NCBI GenBank assembly: GCA_046727175.1
Contig: JBKPCD010000055.1
Coordinates: 1-60,745, forward strand
Direction of reading: 5' to 3'
Length of the DNA stretch: 60,745 nucleotides
DNA from: JBKPCD01 sp046727175
Lineage (GTDB): Bacteria; Acidobacteriota; Vicinamibacteria; Vicinamibacterales; 2-12-FULL-66-21
The notes beneath the pieces were generated by a model. It was given only the letters and a program-made list of their open reading frames with translations, did no database searches and was not told the DNA's origin. Each line of letters opens with the position of its first letter. Within the stretch, counting starts at the first letter, position 1. Positions 23,961-32,736 of the stretch are shown piece by piece. Made by a program: the position numbers and the translations under genes.

Positions 23961-24916
23961 TCGACACCAGGGCCGCCATCGCCTTCGTGTTTCCTGGTCA
24001 GGGTGCCCAGCAGGTCGGCATGGGTCGCGCTCTGGCCGACGAGTTCAAGGCCTGTCGCGATGTCTTCGACGAGGCGGACGTTGCGCTGAACGAATCGCTG
24101 TCGACGCTGTGTTTCGAAGGCCCTGAAGACCGTCTGCTGTTGACGGAGAACACCCAGCCAGCGATTCTCGCGACGAGTGTCGCGATCGCGCGGCTCGTCG
24201 CGTCCGAAGGCGTGCAGCCATCGTTCGCGGCGGGACACAGCCTGGGCGAGTACTCGGCTCACGTGATCGCCGGAACGTTATCCTTCGCGGATGCCCTGAA
24301 GACGGTGCGTCGTCGTGGGCGCTACATGCAGGAGGCGGTGCCTGTCGGCGAAGGCGCGATGGCAGCAATCCTGGGTCTCGACGCCGCGGCGGTGACGGCG
24401 GCTTGCGACCACGCAGCGAGCGAAATGCCGGCGCGCGTCGTGTCACCCGCCAACCTGAACGCTCCTGGGCAGATCGTCATCGCAGGTCATGCGGACGCTG
24501 TCGCGCGGGCGGGTGAGCTGGCGCGCGCTCGAGGCGCAAAGCGAGTGATCCCGCTCAGCGTCAGCGCACCGTTCCACTGCGCGCTCATGAAGCCGGCCGA
24601 GGATCGCCTGGCGATTGATTTCCAGTCGCTGACTGTGACGAATCCACGAATTCCAGTCGTCGCCAACGTCGATGCCGAACCGAAGCGTGGCGCGTCGGCG
24701 GCGATCGACGCCCTGATCCGGCAAGTCTCCGCGCCGGTGCGCTGGCAGGAGTGCGTGACACGGCTGATTGCCGAGGGCGTGACGACGTTCGTCGAGCTCG
24801 GTCCAGGGACGGTGCTCGCGGGTTTGATAAAGAAGACTGACAGGCGCGTCGCGGTCCTGAGCATCGGCGATGTCGAGGGCCTTGCTGCCGCGCGGGCTCA
24901 ATTACAGCGCGCGTGA
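23957..24916 (+). CDS. fabD: Malonyl-CoA:ACP transacylase FabD
   Basis: FabD loads malonyl onto the acyl carrier protein. The 319-residue product has the start AFVFPGQGAQQVGMG, the nucleophile elbow AGHSLGEYSAHV (Ser about 97), the arginine line and SAPFHCALMKPA with the catalytic histidine. ELGPGTVLAGLIKK is at the end. It starts at GTG in a 4-base overlap with plsX. The operon continues with fabG, acpP and fabF. Confidence 0.96.
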   Translation: MIDTRAAIAFVFPGQGAQQVGMGRALADEFKACRDVFDEADVALNESLSTLCFEGPEDRLLLTENTQPAILATSVAIARLVASEGVQPSFAAGHSLGEYSAHVIAGTLSFADALKTVRRRGRYMQEAVPVGEGAMAAILGLDAAAVTAACDHAASEMPARVVSPANLNAPGQIVIAGHADAVARAGELARARGAKRVIPLSVSAPFHCALMKPAEDRLAIDFQSLTVTNPRIPVVANVDAEPKRGASAAIDALIRQVSAPVRWQECVTRLIAEGVTTFVELGPGTVLAGLIKKTDRRVAVLSIGDVEGLAAARAQLQRA

Positions 24917-25009
24917 TTTGCTGGGAATGGACGTCAAGACTTCCGCTCTCTCAATTCTCGGTCGCCGCGCCGGAGGCGCCGCTTCAGCATTCCGCGACTG
25001 GCTTCTACT

Positions 25010-25750
25010 ATGATTGACCTATCCGGCCGGGTTGCGATCGTAACCGGCGCATCGCGCGGAATCGGCCGAGCGATTGCGTTGAGGCTCGCTGGTCTGGGCG
25101 CGCACGTAGTTGCCGCAGCACGCGAAGACCACGCCCGTGCCGTCGCGGAGGAGATTGGCGCGGCCGGCGGAAGCGCCGAGGCAGTGCCGCTCGACGTGAC
25201 TGATGCGGCAGCTGGCGACCAGGTCGTCACTTCGGTGCTCGAGCGTCGCAGCCGGATCGATGTCCTCGTGAACAATGCGGGCATCGCGCGCGACCACTTG
25301 ATGCTTCGCATGAAGCGCGCGGACTGGGATGCGGTGCTGGCGACGAACCTGACGTCGGCGTTTTCGCTGACGCAGGCCGTGCTCAAACCGATGATCCGGC
25401 AGCGCGCCGGGCGCATCATCTGCATCAGCTCCGTCGTCGGTCAGGCCGGCAATGCCGGTCAGGCGAATTACGCTGCGTCGAAGGCGGGCATCATCGGATT
25501 CGTGAAAGCGGTTGCTCTGGAGGTCGCGTCGCGTGGGATCACCGTGAACGTCGTCGCGCCCGGAATGATCGAAACGGACATGACCAAGGCAATCACCGAG
25601 GTCGCGCGCGAAGACTGGGCGTCGAGGATTCCGCTCCGGCGGCTCGGCACGGCGGACGACGTTGCCTCGGCCGTGTGCTTCCTCGCCTCGGATGAGGCGT
25701 CGTATATTACGGGACAGGTTCTCGCCGTGAACGGCGGGATGTACCTGTAG
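25010..25750 (+). CDS. fabG: 3-oxoacyl-ACP reductase FabG
   Basis: FabG reduces 3-oxoacyl-ACP with NADPH. The 246-residue short-chain dehydrogenase has the cofactor motif VTGASRGIGRAIAL, then NNAGIARDHLML. The catalytic Ser of CISSVVGQAGNAG and the YAASKAG Tyr/Lys pair follow, and the end is FLASDEASYITGQVLAVNGG. Length and motif order are typical. It lies 93 bases after fabD in a spacer without obvious elements. Confidence 0.96.
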   Translation: MIDLSGRVAIVTGASRGIGRAIALRLAGLGAHVVAAAREDHARAVAEEIGAAGGSAEAVPLDVTDAAAGDQVVTSVLERRSRIDVLVNNAGIARDHLMLRMKRADWDAVLATNLTSAFSLTQAVLKPMIRQRAGRIICISSVVGQAGNAGQANYAASKAGIIGFVKAVALEVASRGITVNVVAPGMIETDMTKAITEVAREDWASRIPLRRLGTADDVASAVCFLASDEASYITGQVLAVNGGMYL

Positions 25751-25811
25751 CGCGGGTCTGTCACTCGCAAACAGAGCACGCGGGTCGCTGCGACTCGCGG
25801 TGGAGGGCTGA

Positions 25812-26051
25812 ATGGCCGTCGCAGACAAAGTCAAGAGCATCATCGTGGAGCAGCTGGGCGTCGACGAGGAGGAGGTCACGCCGGATGCGTCGTTCGTCGA
25901 CGATCTGGGTGCGGACTCGCTCGACACCGTGGAGCTGGTGATGGCGTTCGAGGAGGAGTTCGGCATCGAGATTCCCGATGAAGACGCCGAGAAGATTACC
26001 CGCGTCAAGGAAGCTATCGAGTACATCGACTCGCACAGCAAGAAGAAATAG
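25812..26051 (+). CDS. acpP: Acyl carrier protein
   Basis: A 79-residue acidic protein carrying the growing acyl chain on a 4'-phosphopantetheine. The attachment serine is Ser36 in LGADSLDTVELVMAFE, the classical DSL motif. GGAGGG precedes the ATG. It lies between fabG and fabF as in most bacteria. The C-terminal lysine run is slightly unusual for this acidic protein. Confidence 0.98.
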   Translation: MAVADKVKSIIVEQLGVDEEEVTPDASFVDDLGADSLDTVELVMAFEEEFGIEIPDEDAEKITRVKEAIEYIDSHSKKK

Positions 26052-26069
26052 CTCTCCGACGGAGGACAT

Positions 26070-27311
26070 TTGAGCAGGCGAGTCGTCATCACGGGCGTCG
26101 GCCTCGTTTCGCCGCTGGGCATCGGCACGCAGGCGAACTGGAACGCGCTCTGCGAAGGGCGGAGCGGGATTGGTCCGATCACGCATTTCGATGCGTCGCA
26201 GTTCTCGGCGCAAATCGCCGGGGAAGTGAAGGACTTCGACCCGCAGAACTTCATCCCGAAGAAAGACGTCAAGAAGATGGACGTCTTCATCCAGTTCGCG
26301 ATCGCCGCCTCGCAGTTCGCCATGGACGACGCGGGGTTGTCGGTCACCGAGGACATCGCGACGCGGGTCGGCGTGTTCATCGCGTCGGGCATCGGTGGAT
26401 TCAGCACGATCGAGCGCGAGCATCGCGCGTTGCTCGAGGGTGGTCCGCGGCGGATTTCCCCGTTCTTCATACCAGCATCGATCATCAATCTGGCCGCCGG
26501 GCAGGTGTCGATCCGCTTCAGCGCGAAAGGGCCCAACTCCGCGACCTGCACGGCGTGCTCGGCGTCGGCGCACGCGATCGGCGATGCGTTCGAGATCATT
26601 CAGCGCAACGACGCCGACATCATGATTGCCGGCGGCTCCGAGGCGGCAATCACGCCGATGGGCGTGGGCGGTTTCGCCGCGATGCGAGCGCTCTCGACTC
26701 GCAACGACGACCCCGCGCGCGCGAGCCGGCCTTTCGATCGCGATCGCGACGGCTTCATCATGGGCGAGGGTGCGGGCGTCGTGATCCTGGAGGAACTGGA
26801 ATTCGCGAAACGCCGTGGCGCGCCGATCTACGCCGAGCTGGTCGGCTACGGCATGTCTGCTGACGCGTACCACATCACGGCTCCCTCGGAGAATGGCGAG
26901 GGCGGCATGCGCGTGATGTCGATGGCGCTGCGGCGCGCATGCGTCTCGCCGTCGCAGGTCGATTACGTGAATGCCCACGGCACCTCGACACCGGCCGGCG
27001 ACGCGATCGAGACTCTCGCGATCAAGCACGTGTTCGGCGATCACGCGCGCAACCTCGCGATCTCGTCGACGAAATCGATGACCGGCCACCTGCTCGGCGC
27101 CGCCGGAGGGCTGGAAGCAGGTATCACGGTCCTTGCGATCAAGCACCAGGTCATTCCGCCGACGATCAATTACGACAATCCCGATCCCGAATGCGACCTC
27201 GACTACGTGCCCAACCAAGCCCGCGGGGCGCGCGTCGAATACGCGCTGTCGAATTCGTTCGGCTTCGGCGGCACGAACGGGGCCCTCCTCTTCAAAAGGT
27301 TCGCTGAGTGA
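26070..27311 (+). CDS. fabF: 3-oxoacyl-ACP synthase II FabF
   Basis: FabF elongates acyl-ACP with malonyl-ACP. The 413-residue product has the start RRVVITGVGLVSPLGIG. The nucleophile line NSATCTACSASAHAIGDA (Cys about 163) is followed by the two active-site histidines in VNAHGTSTPAGDAIE and SMTGHLLGAAGGLEAG, and the ending SNSFGFGGTNGALLF. It starts at TTG, supported by GGAGG seven bases upstream. The stop codon shares 4 bases with the etfB start, so fatty-acid synthesis and ETF genes are coupled. Confidence 0.97.
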   Translation: MSRRVVITGVGLVSPLGIGTQANWNALCEGRSGIGPITHFDASQFSAQIAGEVKDFDPQNFIPKKDVKKMDVFIQFAIAASQFAMDDAGLSVTEDIATRVGVFIASGIGGFSTIEREHRALLEGGPRRISPFFIPASIINLAAGQVSIRFSAKGPNSATCTACSASAHAIGDAFEIIQRNDADIMIAGGSEAAITPMGVGGFAAMRALSTRNDDPARASRPFDRDRDGFIMGEGAGVVILEELEFAKRRGAPIYAELVGYGMSADAYHITAPSENGEGGMRVMSMALRRACVSPSQVDYVNAHGTSTPAGDAIETLAIKHVFGDHARNLAISSTKSMTGHLLGAAGGLEAGITVLAIKHQVIPPTINYDNPDPECDLDYVPNQARGARVEYALSNSFGFGGTNGALLFKRFAE

Positions 27312-28069
27312 AGATTGCCGTTTGCATCAAGCAGGTCGTCACCCGGGAGTGGCAGCTCCGCGTCGACGACCGCCAGACCTGGATTCGCGACGCTGACGCG
27401 AGCTTCGAGCTCAACGAGCCGGACGCGTACGCGCTGGAAGAGGCGCTCAGGCTCCGGGAAAGCCACGGCGGCGACGTGGTGGTGTGCTCGGCAGGACCGG
27501 CGCGCGCGGCACAGGTCGTCCGGGAGGCGCTCGCACGTGGCGCCGATCGCGCGATCCTCGTCGAGTCGAATGCCCTGGCGACGGCCGACGCGTCTACGGC
27601 GGCAGATGCCCTCGCATCGGCGATTCGCGACGAGCAGTTCGATCTCGTGCTGACCGGGTTGCAGTCCGACGATCAGGGGTTCGGACAGGTTGGCGTCGTG
27701 GTCGCCGAGAAGCTGGGCATGCCGCACGCGACGATCATCATGGAAGTGCAGGTCGCAGACGGTGGTCTGCGCGTCAAGCGCGAGCTGGAGGGCGGCTGGT
27801 TCCAGTGGATTGGGCTTCCGCTGCCGGCAGTCCTCACGATCCAGAGCGGCATCAACCAGCTTCGCTACGCAACGCTGAAGGGCATCATGGCGGCCAAGAA
27901 GAAAGAAATCCGCCGCGTGTCGCCCGCCTCGGCCCCGGAGCCTACCCAGCGTATCGTTCGGGTGTATTTCCCGGAGAAGGCCAAGCAGACCCAGATGATC
28001 GAAGGGCCTTCCGCCACAGCGGCTCAGAAACTGATTGCGCGGCTGCGTGACGAGGCGCGGGTCCTGTAA
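27308..28069 (+). CDS. etfB: Electron transfer flavoprotein, beta subunit
   Basis: EtfB pairs with EtfA to pass electrons from acyl-CoA and other dehydrogenases to the quinone pool. The 253-residue product starts MKIAVCIKQVVTREWQLR and has NEPDAYALEEALRL, the AMP-binding region DLVLTGLQSDDQGFGQVG and the recognition-loop region LRYATLKGIMAAKKKEI. It starts at GTG in a 4-base overlap with fabF. etfA follows after 44 bases. Confidence 0.95.
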   Translation: MKIAVCIKQVVTREWQLRVDDRQTWIRDADASFELNEPDAYALEEALRLRESHGGDVVVCSAGPARAAQVVREALARGADRAILVESNALATADASTAADALASAIRDEQFDLVLTGLQSDDQGFGQVGVVVAEKLGMPHATIIMEVQVADGGLRVKRELEGGWFQWIGLPLPAVLTIQSGINQLRYATLKGIMAAKKKEIRRVSPASAPEPTQRIVRVYFPEKAKQTQMIEGPSATAAQKLIARLRDEARVL

Positions 28070-28113
28070 ACGCGTATTCCCGCGGATTACGCATCAGAGG
28101 AACAGTTACCTGA

Positions 28114-29076
28114 ATGATTCTCGTACTAGCCGAACAACGCGAAGGAACGTTGAACCGCGCGAGCTGGGAGGCAATCGCAGCTGCTCAACAGGCCGGCGGC
28201 CCGATCAAGGTCGGCGTCTTTGGCGGTCACGTAGACGCCGCGGCATCGGAGCTCGCGGCTGCCGCAGTCAGCGAAGTTATCGTCGTCCCGAATGACGCGC
28301 TCGCAAGCTACACTGCGGACGGCTATGTGGCCGCAGGCGCCTCGCTGATCCAGCAGGAGCAGCCGTCGCTCGTGTTCCTTCCGCACACCTACCAGACGCG
28401 GGACTTCGTCCCGGCCCTCGCGGCTCGGCTCGGGCGCCCGCTGGTCACCGACGTGGTTGCAATCAAGTCGCGGAACGGCGCTCTCGTCTACACGCGGCCG
28501 GTCTTTCAAGGCAAATTGAATGCCGACGTTGTCGCCGCCGGCCCTCCACCGCACCTCGTGACGTTCCAGATTGGCGCGTTTCGAGCTGATGCCGCGGCGC
28601 GTGGTCCGGCGCCGGCCAGCATCCGCCGGGCATCGTTGACCGTCGATGCAGCCGCGATCCGACAGAAGCCGGAAGCGCCGTTCAAGGAAGCGAAGCAGGC
28701 GGTCGATTTGTCGCAGGCGGAGCGAATCGTGGCGGTGGGCCGCGGGATCAAGGGCCAGGAGAACCTCAAAATCGCCGAGCAGCTGGCGCACGCGATCGGA
28801 GCCGAGCTTGCGGCGTCGCGGCCGATCTGTGATGCGGGGTGGCTGCCCATGGATCGGCAGATTGGCAGTTCCGGTCAGACCGTGGCGCCGAAGCTGTACC
28901 TGGCGCTCGGGATCTCCGGAGCGATCCAGCATCTCGTCGGCATGAAAGGCGCGCGAACGATTGTGGCGATCAACAAGGACGCCGAAGCGCCGATCTTCGA
29001 AGTCGCGGACTACGGGATTGTCGGGGATTTGTTTGAAATAGTGCCGGCGATTATCGCGGAGCTGAATAAACAGTGA
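28114..29076 (+). CDS. etfA: Electron transfer flavoprotein, alpha subunit
   Basis: This is the FAD-binding subunit of ETF. The 320-residue product has the N-terminal alpha/beta domain (MILVLAEQREGTLNRASWEA). The C-terminal FAD domain shows IVAVGRGIKGQENLKIAEQL, then SRPICDAGWLPMDRQIGSSG, APKLYLALGISGAIQHLVGM and the IVAINKDAEAPIFEVADYGI ending. All family landmarks are present and in order. AGAGGAA lies upstream of the ATG. A heptad array separates it from the ETF:quinone oxidoreductase. Confidence 0.96.
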   Translation: MILVLAEQREGTLNRASWEAIAAAQQAGGPIKVGVFGGHVDAAASELAAAAVSEVIVVPNDALASYTADGYVAAGASLIQQEQPSLVFLPHTYQTRDFVPALAARLGRPLVTDVVAIKSRNGALVYTRPVFQGKLNADVVAAGPPPHLVTFQIGAFRADAAARGPAPASIRRASLTVDAAAIRQKPEAPFKEAKQAVDLSQAERIVAVGRGIKGQENLKIAEQLAHAIGAELAASRPICDAGWLPMDRQIGSSGQTVAPKLYLALGISGAIQHLVGMKGARTIVAINKDAEAPIFEVADYGIVGDLFEIVPAIIAELNKQ

Positions 29077-29084
29077 CCGCTGCC

Positions 29085-29221
29085 GTGCCTCGTGCCTCGT
29101 GCCTCGTGCCTCGTGCCGCGTGGTTCGCGCTCGGTTCGCCACGCATTGAAGGAATGATGCGCGCGATCGAAGGAGTCGCGCCACCTCGGACGAGACACCA
29201 GGCACACGGCACGAGGCACGG
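29085..29221. repeat. heptad array with inverted partner (GTGCCTC / GGCACGA)
   Basis: Four perfect GTGCCTC units and one GTGCCGC run in register from 29085 to 29119, eight bases after the etfA stop. The partner arm GGCACAC-GGCACGA-GGCACGG covers 29201-29221. About 80 bases between the arms contain no gene. The next ATG is 15 bases further on. Confidence 0.93.
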
Positions 29222-29236
29222 CAGAATTTGCCATCA

Positions 29237-30901
29237 ATGTCCCGCGAAACCCTCGACGTCGACATCCTGATCGTCGGCGGCGGACCAGCTGGCATGTCCG
29301 CGGCGCTGCGCCTCGCGCAGCTGCAACGGGAACGCGCCGGCGATCCGCTCGCAATTGCCGTCCTCGAGAAGGCGCGCGAAGTTGGCGCGCACATGCTGTC
29401 GGGCGCGGTGCTCGATCCGTCGGCGCTCCGACTGCTGGTGCCTGATTTTGCCGCACGGGGAGCGCCGCTCGCGTCAGAGGTGCACGACGACCAGGTCTAC
29501 TTCCTGACGCGCGAGAAAAAGCTGAAATTCCCGCTGACTCCAGCCCCGCTTCGAAATCACGGACACTACCTCATCTCGCTCAATCGGTTCGTCAAGTGGC
29601 TTGGCGGCCTCGTCGAAGCCGAAGGCATCGACATCTTCACCGGGTTTTCGGGCGCCGAACTGCTGTTCGAGGGCGATCGTGTCTCGGGCGTGCGGACGGG
29701 CGACCGTGGCATCGGCAAGCACGGTGAGCGCAAGCCGACGTTCGAGCCCGGTGTCGACATCAACGCGAAGGTGACGATTCTCGCCGACGGTGTACGCGGC
29801 AACCTGACCAAAGCGCTGGTCCGCCGGCTCGATCTCGATGCTGGCCGGCTGCCCCAGCTGTACGCGCTGGGCATCAAGGAACTGTGGGAGGTGGCTAGGG
29901 ATCGCGTTGCGCCAGGCACCGTCATGCATACGATGGGGTATCCGCTGCGGATCGAGGAGTTCGGCGGTGGATTCATTTACGCGCTGCCGGATGGGTTGTT
30001 GTCGGTCGGATTCGTCTGTGGCCTCGATTATCGCGATCCGATGTTCGATCCCCACGTCCGTTTCCAGCACTTCAAACGTCACCCCATGGTGTCATCCCTG
30101 CTCAGTGGCGGACAGATGGTCCGCTACGGTGCGAAGGCGCTTCCGGAAGGTGGGTGGTACACGATCCCGCGTGTCCATACCGACGGCGCCGTGATCGCGG
30201 GAGACGCGGGTGGCTTTCTCAACTCGATCCGGCTGAAGGGCGTTCACCTCGCCATGCGGACGGGGATGCTCGCGGCCGAAGCCAGCTTCAAAGCTGTTCG
30301 CAGCGGAGATGTGTCGGCTGCGAAGCTGAAGGCGTATCAGGACCTTGTCGACGCGAGCGACGTTCGCAAGGAGTTGTATCCAGTACGCAACGTCCATCAG
30401 AGCTTCGGCCATGGCCTGGTGGCCGGTCTCGTGTATTCAGGTCTGTCGCTCGTGACGGGCGGATTGTGGATCCGCGATCCAATGCCGGCGCACGCCGGCT
30501 TCACGCGACTCGCGAAGATCAGCGACTACTACCGCGACGGCCGGCCGGATCCCGACGCGACGATGGATCCTGCGCGCATCGATCGGCAATTGACATTCGA
30601 TCGGCTCACGAACGTGCACTACTCGGGCACACGGCATTCAGAGGATCAGCCGTCGCACCTGATCGTCCACGATGCAGACGTCTGCCGGACGCGGTGTCGC
30701 GAAGAGTACGGAAACCCGTGTGTCCGCTTCTGTCCGGCAAACGTGTACGAGATGGTTGACGCCGGCGATGGCACGAAGCGGCTGCAGATCAACGCCTCGA
30801 ACTGCGTCCACTGCAAGACCTGCGACATCATGGATCCCTATCAGATCATCGACTGGGTGCCGCCGGAGGGTGGGGGCGGGCCGCAGTACGAAGGAATGTA
30901 G
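29237..30901 (+). CDS. Electron transfer flavoprotein:quinone oxidoreductase
   Basis: ETF-QO takes electrons from reduced ETF and reduces membrane quinone. The 554-residue product has an N-terminal FAD fold (DILIVGGGPAGMSAALRLAQ). The membrane-associated middle domain carries GAVLDPSALRLLVPDFA and GEWLPS-like segments in degraded form. The C-terminal ferredoxin-like 4Fe-4S cluster lies in CVRFCPANVYE and NCVHCKTCDIMDPYQIIDWV. Because only menaquinone genes are visible here, the acceptor is probably menaquinone. The ATG at 29237 is preferred to the TTG at 29228. It completes the etf set. Confidence 0.93.
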   Translation: MSRETLDVDILIVGGGPAGMSAALRLAQLQRERAGDPLAIAVLEKAREVGAHMLSGAVLDPSALRLLVPDFAARGAPLASEVHDDQVYFLTREKKLKFPLTPAPLRNHGHYLISLNRFVKWLGGLVEAEGIDIFTGFSGAELLFEGDRVSGVRTGDRGIGKHGERKPTFEPGVDINAKVTILADGVRGNLTKALVRRLDLDAGRLPQLYALGIKELWEVARDRVAPGTVMHTMGYPLRIEEFGGGFIYALPDGLLSVGFVCGLDYRDPMFDPHVRFQHFKRHPMVSSLLSGGQMVRYGAKALPEGGWYTIPRVHTDGAVIAGDAGGFLNSIRLKGVHLAMRTGMLAAEASFKAVRSGDVSAAKLKAYQDLVDASDVRKELYPVRNVHQSFGHGLVAGLVYSGLSLVTGGLWIRDPMPAHAGFTRLAKISDYYRDGRPDPDATMDPARIDRQLTFDRLTNVHYSGTRHSEDQPSHLIVHDADVCRTRCREEYGNPCVRFCPANVYEMVDAGDGTKRLQINASNCVHCKTCDIMDPYQIIDWVPPEGGGGPQYEGM

Positions 30902-30915
30902 AATGGCGCGGCTCC

Positions 30916-30956
30916 CGGAGGAGGTGGAGATCACGGAGAGATCTCCGTCTCCTCCG
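30916..30956. repeat. ACGGAG-family inverted repeat, copy 5 (compact)
   Basis: CGGAGGAGGTGGAGATC (30916-30932) pairs with GATCTCCGTCTCCTCCG (30940-30956) with two mismatches across the loop ACGGAGA. It is the shortest and cleanest member of the family and lies 10 bases before the DUF374 start. Confidence 0.85.
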
Positions 30957-30966
30957 CAGCGGCGCG

Positions 30967-31650
30967 ATGATGCCAGTTTCCTCCGACTCGCTCCTCACAC
31001 GCGCCCAGCGTATCCGGGCGCGCGCGATTGCGGCTACGGCGTATCCGCTGGTCGCCGGGTTGTGCCGCACGCTGGCCTGGAAGGTCGAGGGCGATCATTA
31101 CTACCACGACGTAGTGCAATCGGGGCGGCGGCCCATCATGACCTTCTGGCACGGTCGAATCCTCGCAGCCACGCATCACTTCCGCGACCGCGGTATCGTC
31201 GTGATCACGAGTCAGAACTTCGATGGCGAATGGATTGCGGGGATCATCGAACGCTTCGGATACGGGACGGCGCGGGGATCCACCTCGCGCGGCGGCGCGC
31301 GCGCACTCGTGCAGCTGCGGCGCGAGTTGAGCGAAGGACGTTCCGTCGCGTTCACCCTCGACGGACCGCGGGGGCCGGCGAAGGTCGCGCAGCCTGGCGC
31401 CGTCTGGCTCGCGGGCGCGAGCGGATGTCCGCTACTGCCGTTTCACATCGAAGCGAGCCGCTTCTGGAGCGCCTCGAGCTGGGACTGCACGCAAATCCCG
31501 AAGCCGTTCAGCACCGTTGCTGTCTCGATCGGGCCCCCAATTGAGATTGCAGATACGTCTGAGGACATCATCGAGCGCGGCCGGTGCGCGCTTGAAGCGG
31601 CGCTCGCCGCGCTCGAGGCAAGGGCGCTCGATCTGGTACGTCAGCGCTGA
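30967..31650 (+). CDS. DUF374 lysophospholipid acyltransferase-family protein
   Basis: A 227-residue protein of the DUF374 branch of the acyltransferase superfamily. PIMTFWHGRILAATHHF carries the conserved histidine block. FDGEWIAGIIERFGYGTARG and VAFTLDGPRGPAKVAQPG are the other family lines, and an N-terminal hydrophobic segment (ATAYPLVAGLCRTLAW) suggests membrane association. Members act in lipid A or phospholipid acylation; the exact acceptor is not known. It follows the etf genes closely and precedes an HDAC-like gene. Confidence 0.85.
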   Translation: MMPVSSDSLLTRAQRIRARAIAATAYPLVAGLCRTLAWKVEGDHYYHDVVQSGRRPIMTFWHGRILAATHHFRDRGIVVITSQNFDGEWIAGIIERFGYGTARGSTSRGGARALVQLRRELSEGRSVAFTLDGPRGPAKVAQPGAVWLAGASGCPLLPFHIEASRFWSASSWDCTQIPKPFSTVAVSIGPPIEIADTSEDIIERGRCALEAALAALEARALDLVRQR

Positions 31651-31680
31651 CGGCCAGAACCTGAGGCCGATCACGATCAG

Positions 31681-31705
31681 CAATCCGCAATCCGCAATCC
31701 GCAAT
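31681..31705. repeat. heptad array (CAATCCG), one arm, running into a start codon
   Basis: Three perfect CAATCCG units (31681-31701) are followed by CAATG. The ATG in that last partial unit is the start codon of the HDAC-like gene. No inverted partner is found nearby. Confidence 0.9.
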
Positions 31706-32726
31706 GACGATGATCCTCATCACCTCTCAGCGATTTGAAGAACACGTCACGCCGCCAGGACACCCGGAGCGAATTGAGCGTGCCCATGTGTTCGATGCGG
31801 TCGCCGCGCGCTGGACGGTCCGCGGCGGGCAAACGATGCTTCCGCGTCCGGCACGTCGTGATGAGTTGGAGCGCGTTCACGATTCGCGCTACATCGATCG
31901 AATCGAGGCCACATCCGGCAAGGCCGTCATGCTCGATCCCGACACGTTCACGTCGCCGGAGTCTCATGAGATCGCGCTACTTGCTGCAGGCGCGGCCATC
32001 GTCGCGACGGAACATGCGCTGGACCATCGTGAGCCGGCGCTGGCGCTGGTCCGACCGCCGGGGCACCACGCGGAGCGGCATCGGGCGATGGGGTTTTGCC
32101 TGTTCAACAATGTGGCCGTCGCAGCCGCGGCCGCGCTCGCCCGCGGACTTCAGCGTATCGCCGTCGTTGACATCGACGTCCATCATGGCAACGGAACGCA
32201 GGAGATCTTCTACGAGGATCGGCGTGTGTTGTACCTCTCGACTCACCAGTTTCCCTTCTATCCCGGGACCGGTAGCGCTGGGGAGATCGGCGCGCGCGCT
32301 GGTCTTGGGTTCACGGTAAACGTCCCGATGGAGGCGGGCTGCGCGGACGCCGACTACGACCTGGTCTGTCGGTCCGTCATCGTCCCCGTGCTCGATCAGT
32401 TCGCGCCGGAGTTGCTGATTGTTTCCGCCGGGTACGACGCGCACGAGCGCGATCCGCTGGCGTCGATGCGGGTCACGACAGCGGGATACACGGCGATGGT
32501 TCGTCTGCTCTGCAGCGTCGCCGGTACGAAGAACGCGGCGCTCGCGGTCGTCACCGAAGGGGGGTACGACCTGCAGGCGCTTGCGGCGTGTCTCGAGGCG
32601 ACGTGCGCCGCGCTGGACGAGCCGCCGCAGTCTCTCTCCCGTCCTTCCCGTGATTCGGCGCCGCGCGGCGAACGTGCGCTCGCCGAGGTCCGCGCGGCCC
32701 AGTCACGATTCTGGCGTGCGATATAA
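31704..32726 (+). CDS. Histone deacetylase-family (AcuC/HDAC-like) zinc deacetylase
   Basis: A 340-residue member of the arginase/deacetylase fold. The zinc site and proton relay are intact. PPGHHAERHRAMGFCLFNN holds the tandem histidines, VVDIDVHHGNGTQEIFYED the Asp-His zinc ligands, and LIVSAGYDAHERDPLA the last Asp. THQFPFYPGTG and EGGYDLQALAAC are further family marks. Bacterial relatives deacetylate acetyl-lysine proteins (AcuC) or acetylpolyamines; the substrate here cannot be told. The ATG lies in the heptad array; a second in-frame ATG lies two codons later. The gene ends just before a leuS promoter-like TATAAT. Confidence 0.9.
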   Translation: MTMILITSQRFEEHVTPPGHPERIERAHVFDAVAARWTVRGGQTMLPRPARRDELERVHDSRYIDRIEATSGKAVMLDPDTFTSPESHEIALLAAGAAIVATEHALDHREPALALVRPPGHHAERHRAMGFCLFNNVAVAAAAALARGLQRIAVVDIDVHHGNGTQEIFYEDRRVLYLSTHQFPFYPGTGSAGEIGARAGLGFTVNVPMEAGCADADYDLVCRSVIVPVLDQFAPELLIVSAGYDAHERDPLASMRVTTAGYTAMVRLLCSVAGTKNAALAVVTEGGYDLQALAACLEATCAALDEPPQSLSRPSRDSAPRGERALAEVRAAQSRFWRAI

Positions 32727-32727
32727 T
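32722..32727 (+). promoter_or_regulatory. putative -10 element directly before leuS
   Basis: A perfect TATAAT overlaps the HDAC stop (ATATAA) and ends 9 bases before the GTG of leuS. No good -35 is seen. If active it would give an almost leaderless leuS message. It may also be chance, since the TAA stop provides half of it. Confidence 0.35.
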
Positions 32728-32736
32728 TCGAGGATC

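Noticed and set aside
25019..27218. Two very long minus-strand ORFs (526 and 485 codons) opposite fabG, acpP and fabF
   Set aside because: They are antisense shadows in GC-rich DNA. The plus strand holds three unmistakable genes, and the minus translations have no recognisable motif and low-complexity Arg/Asp-rich composition.
29085..29221. Array considered as a terminator or attachment site of a mobile element
   Set aside because: No integrase, transposase or target duplication nearby; the same type of array occurs at many unrelated loci.
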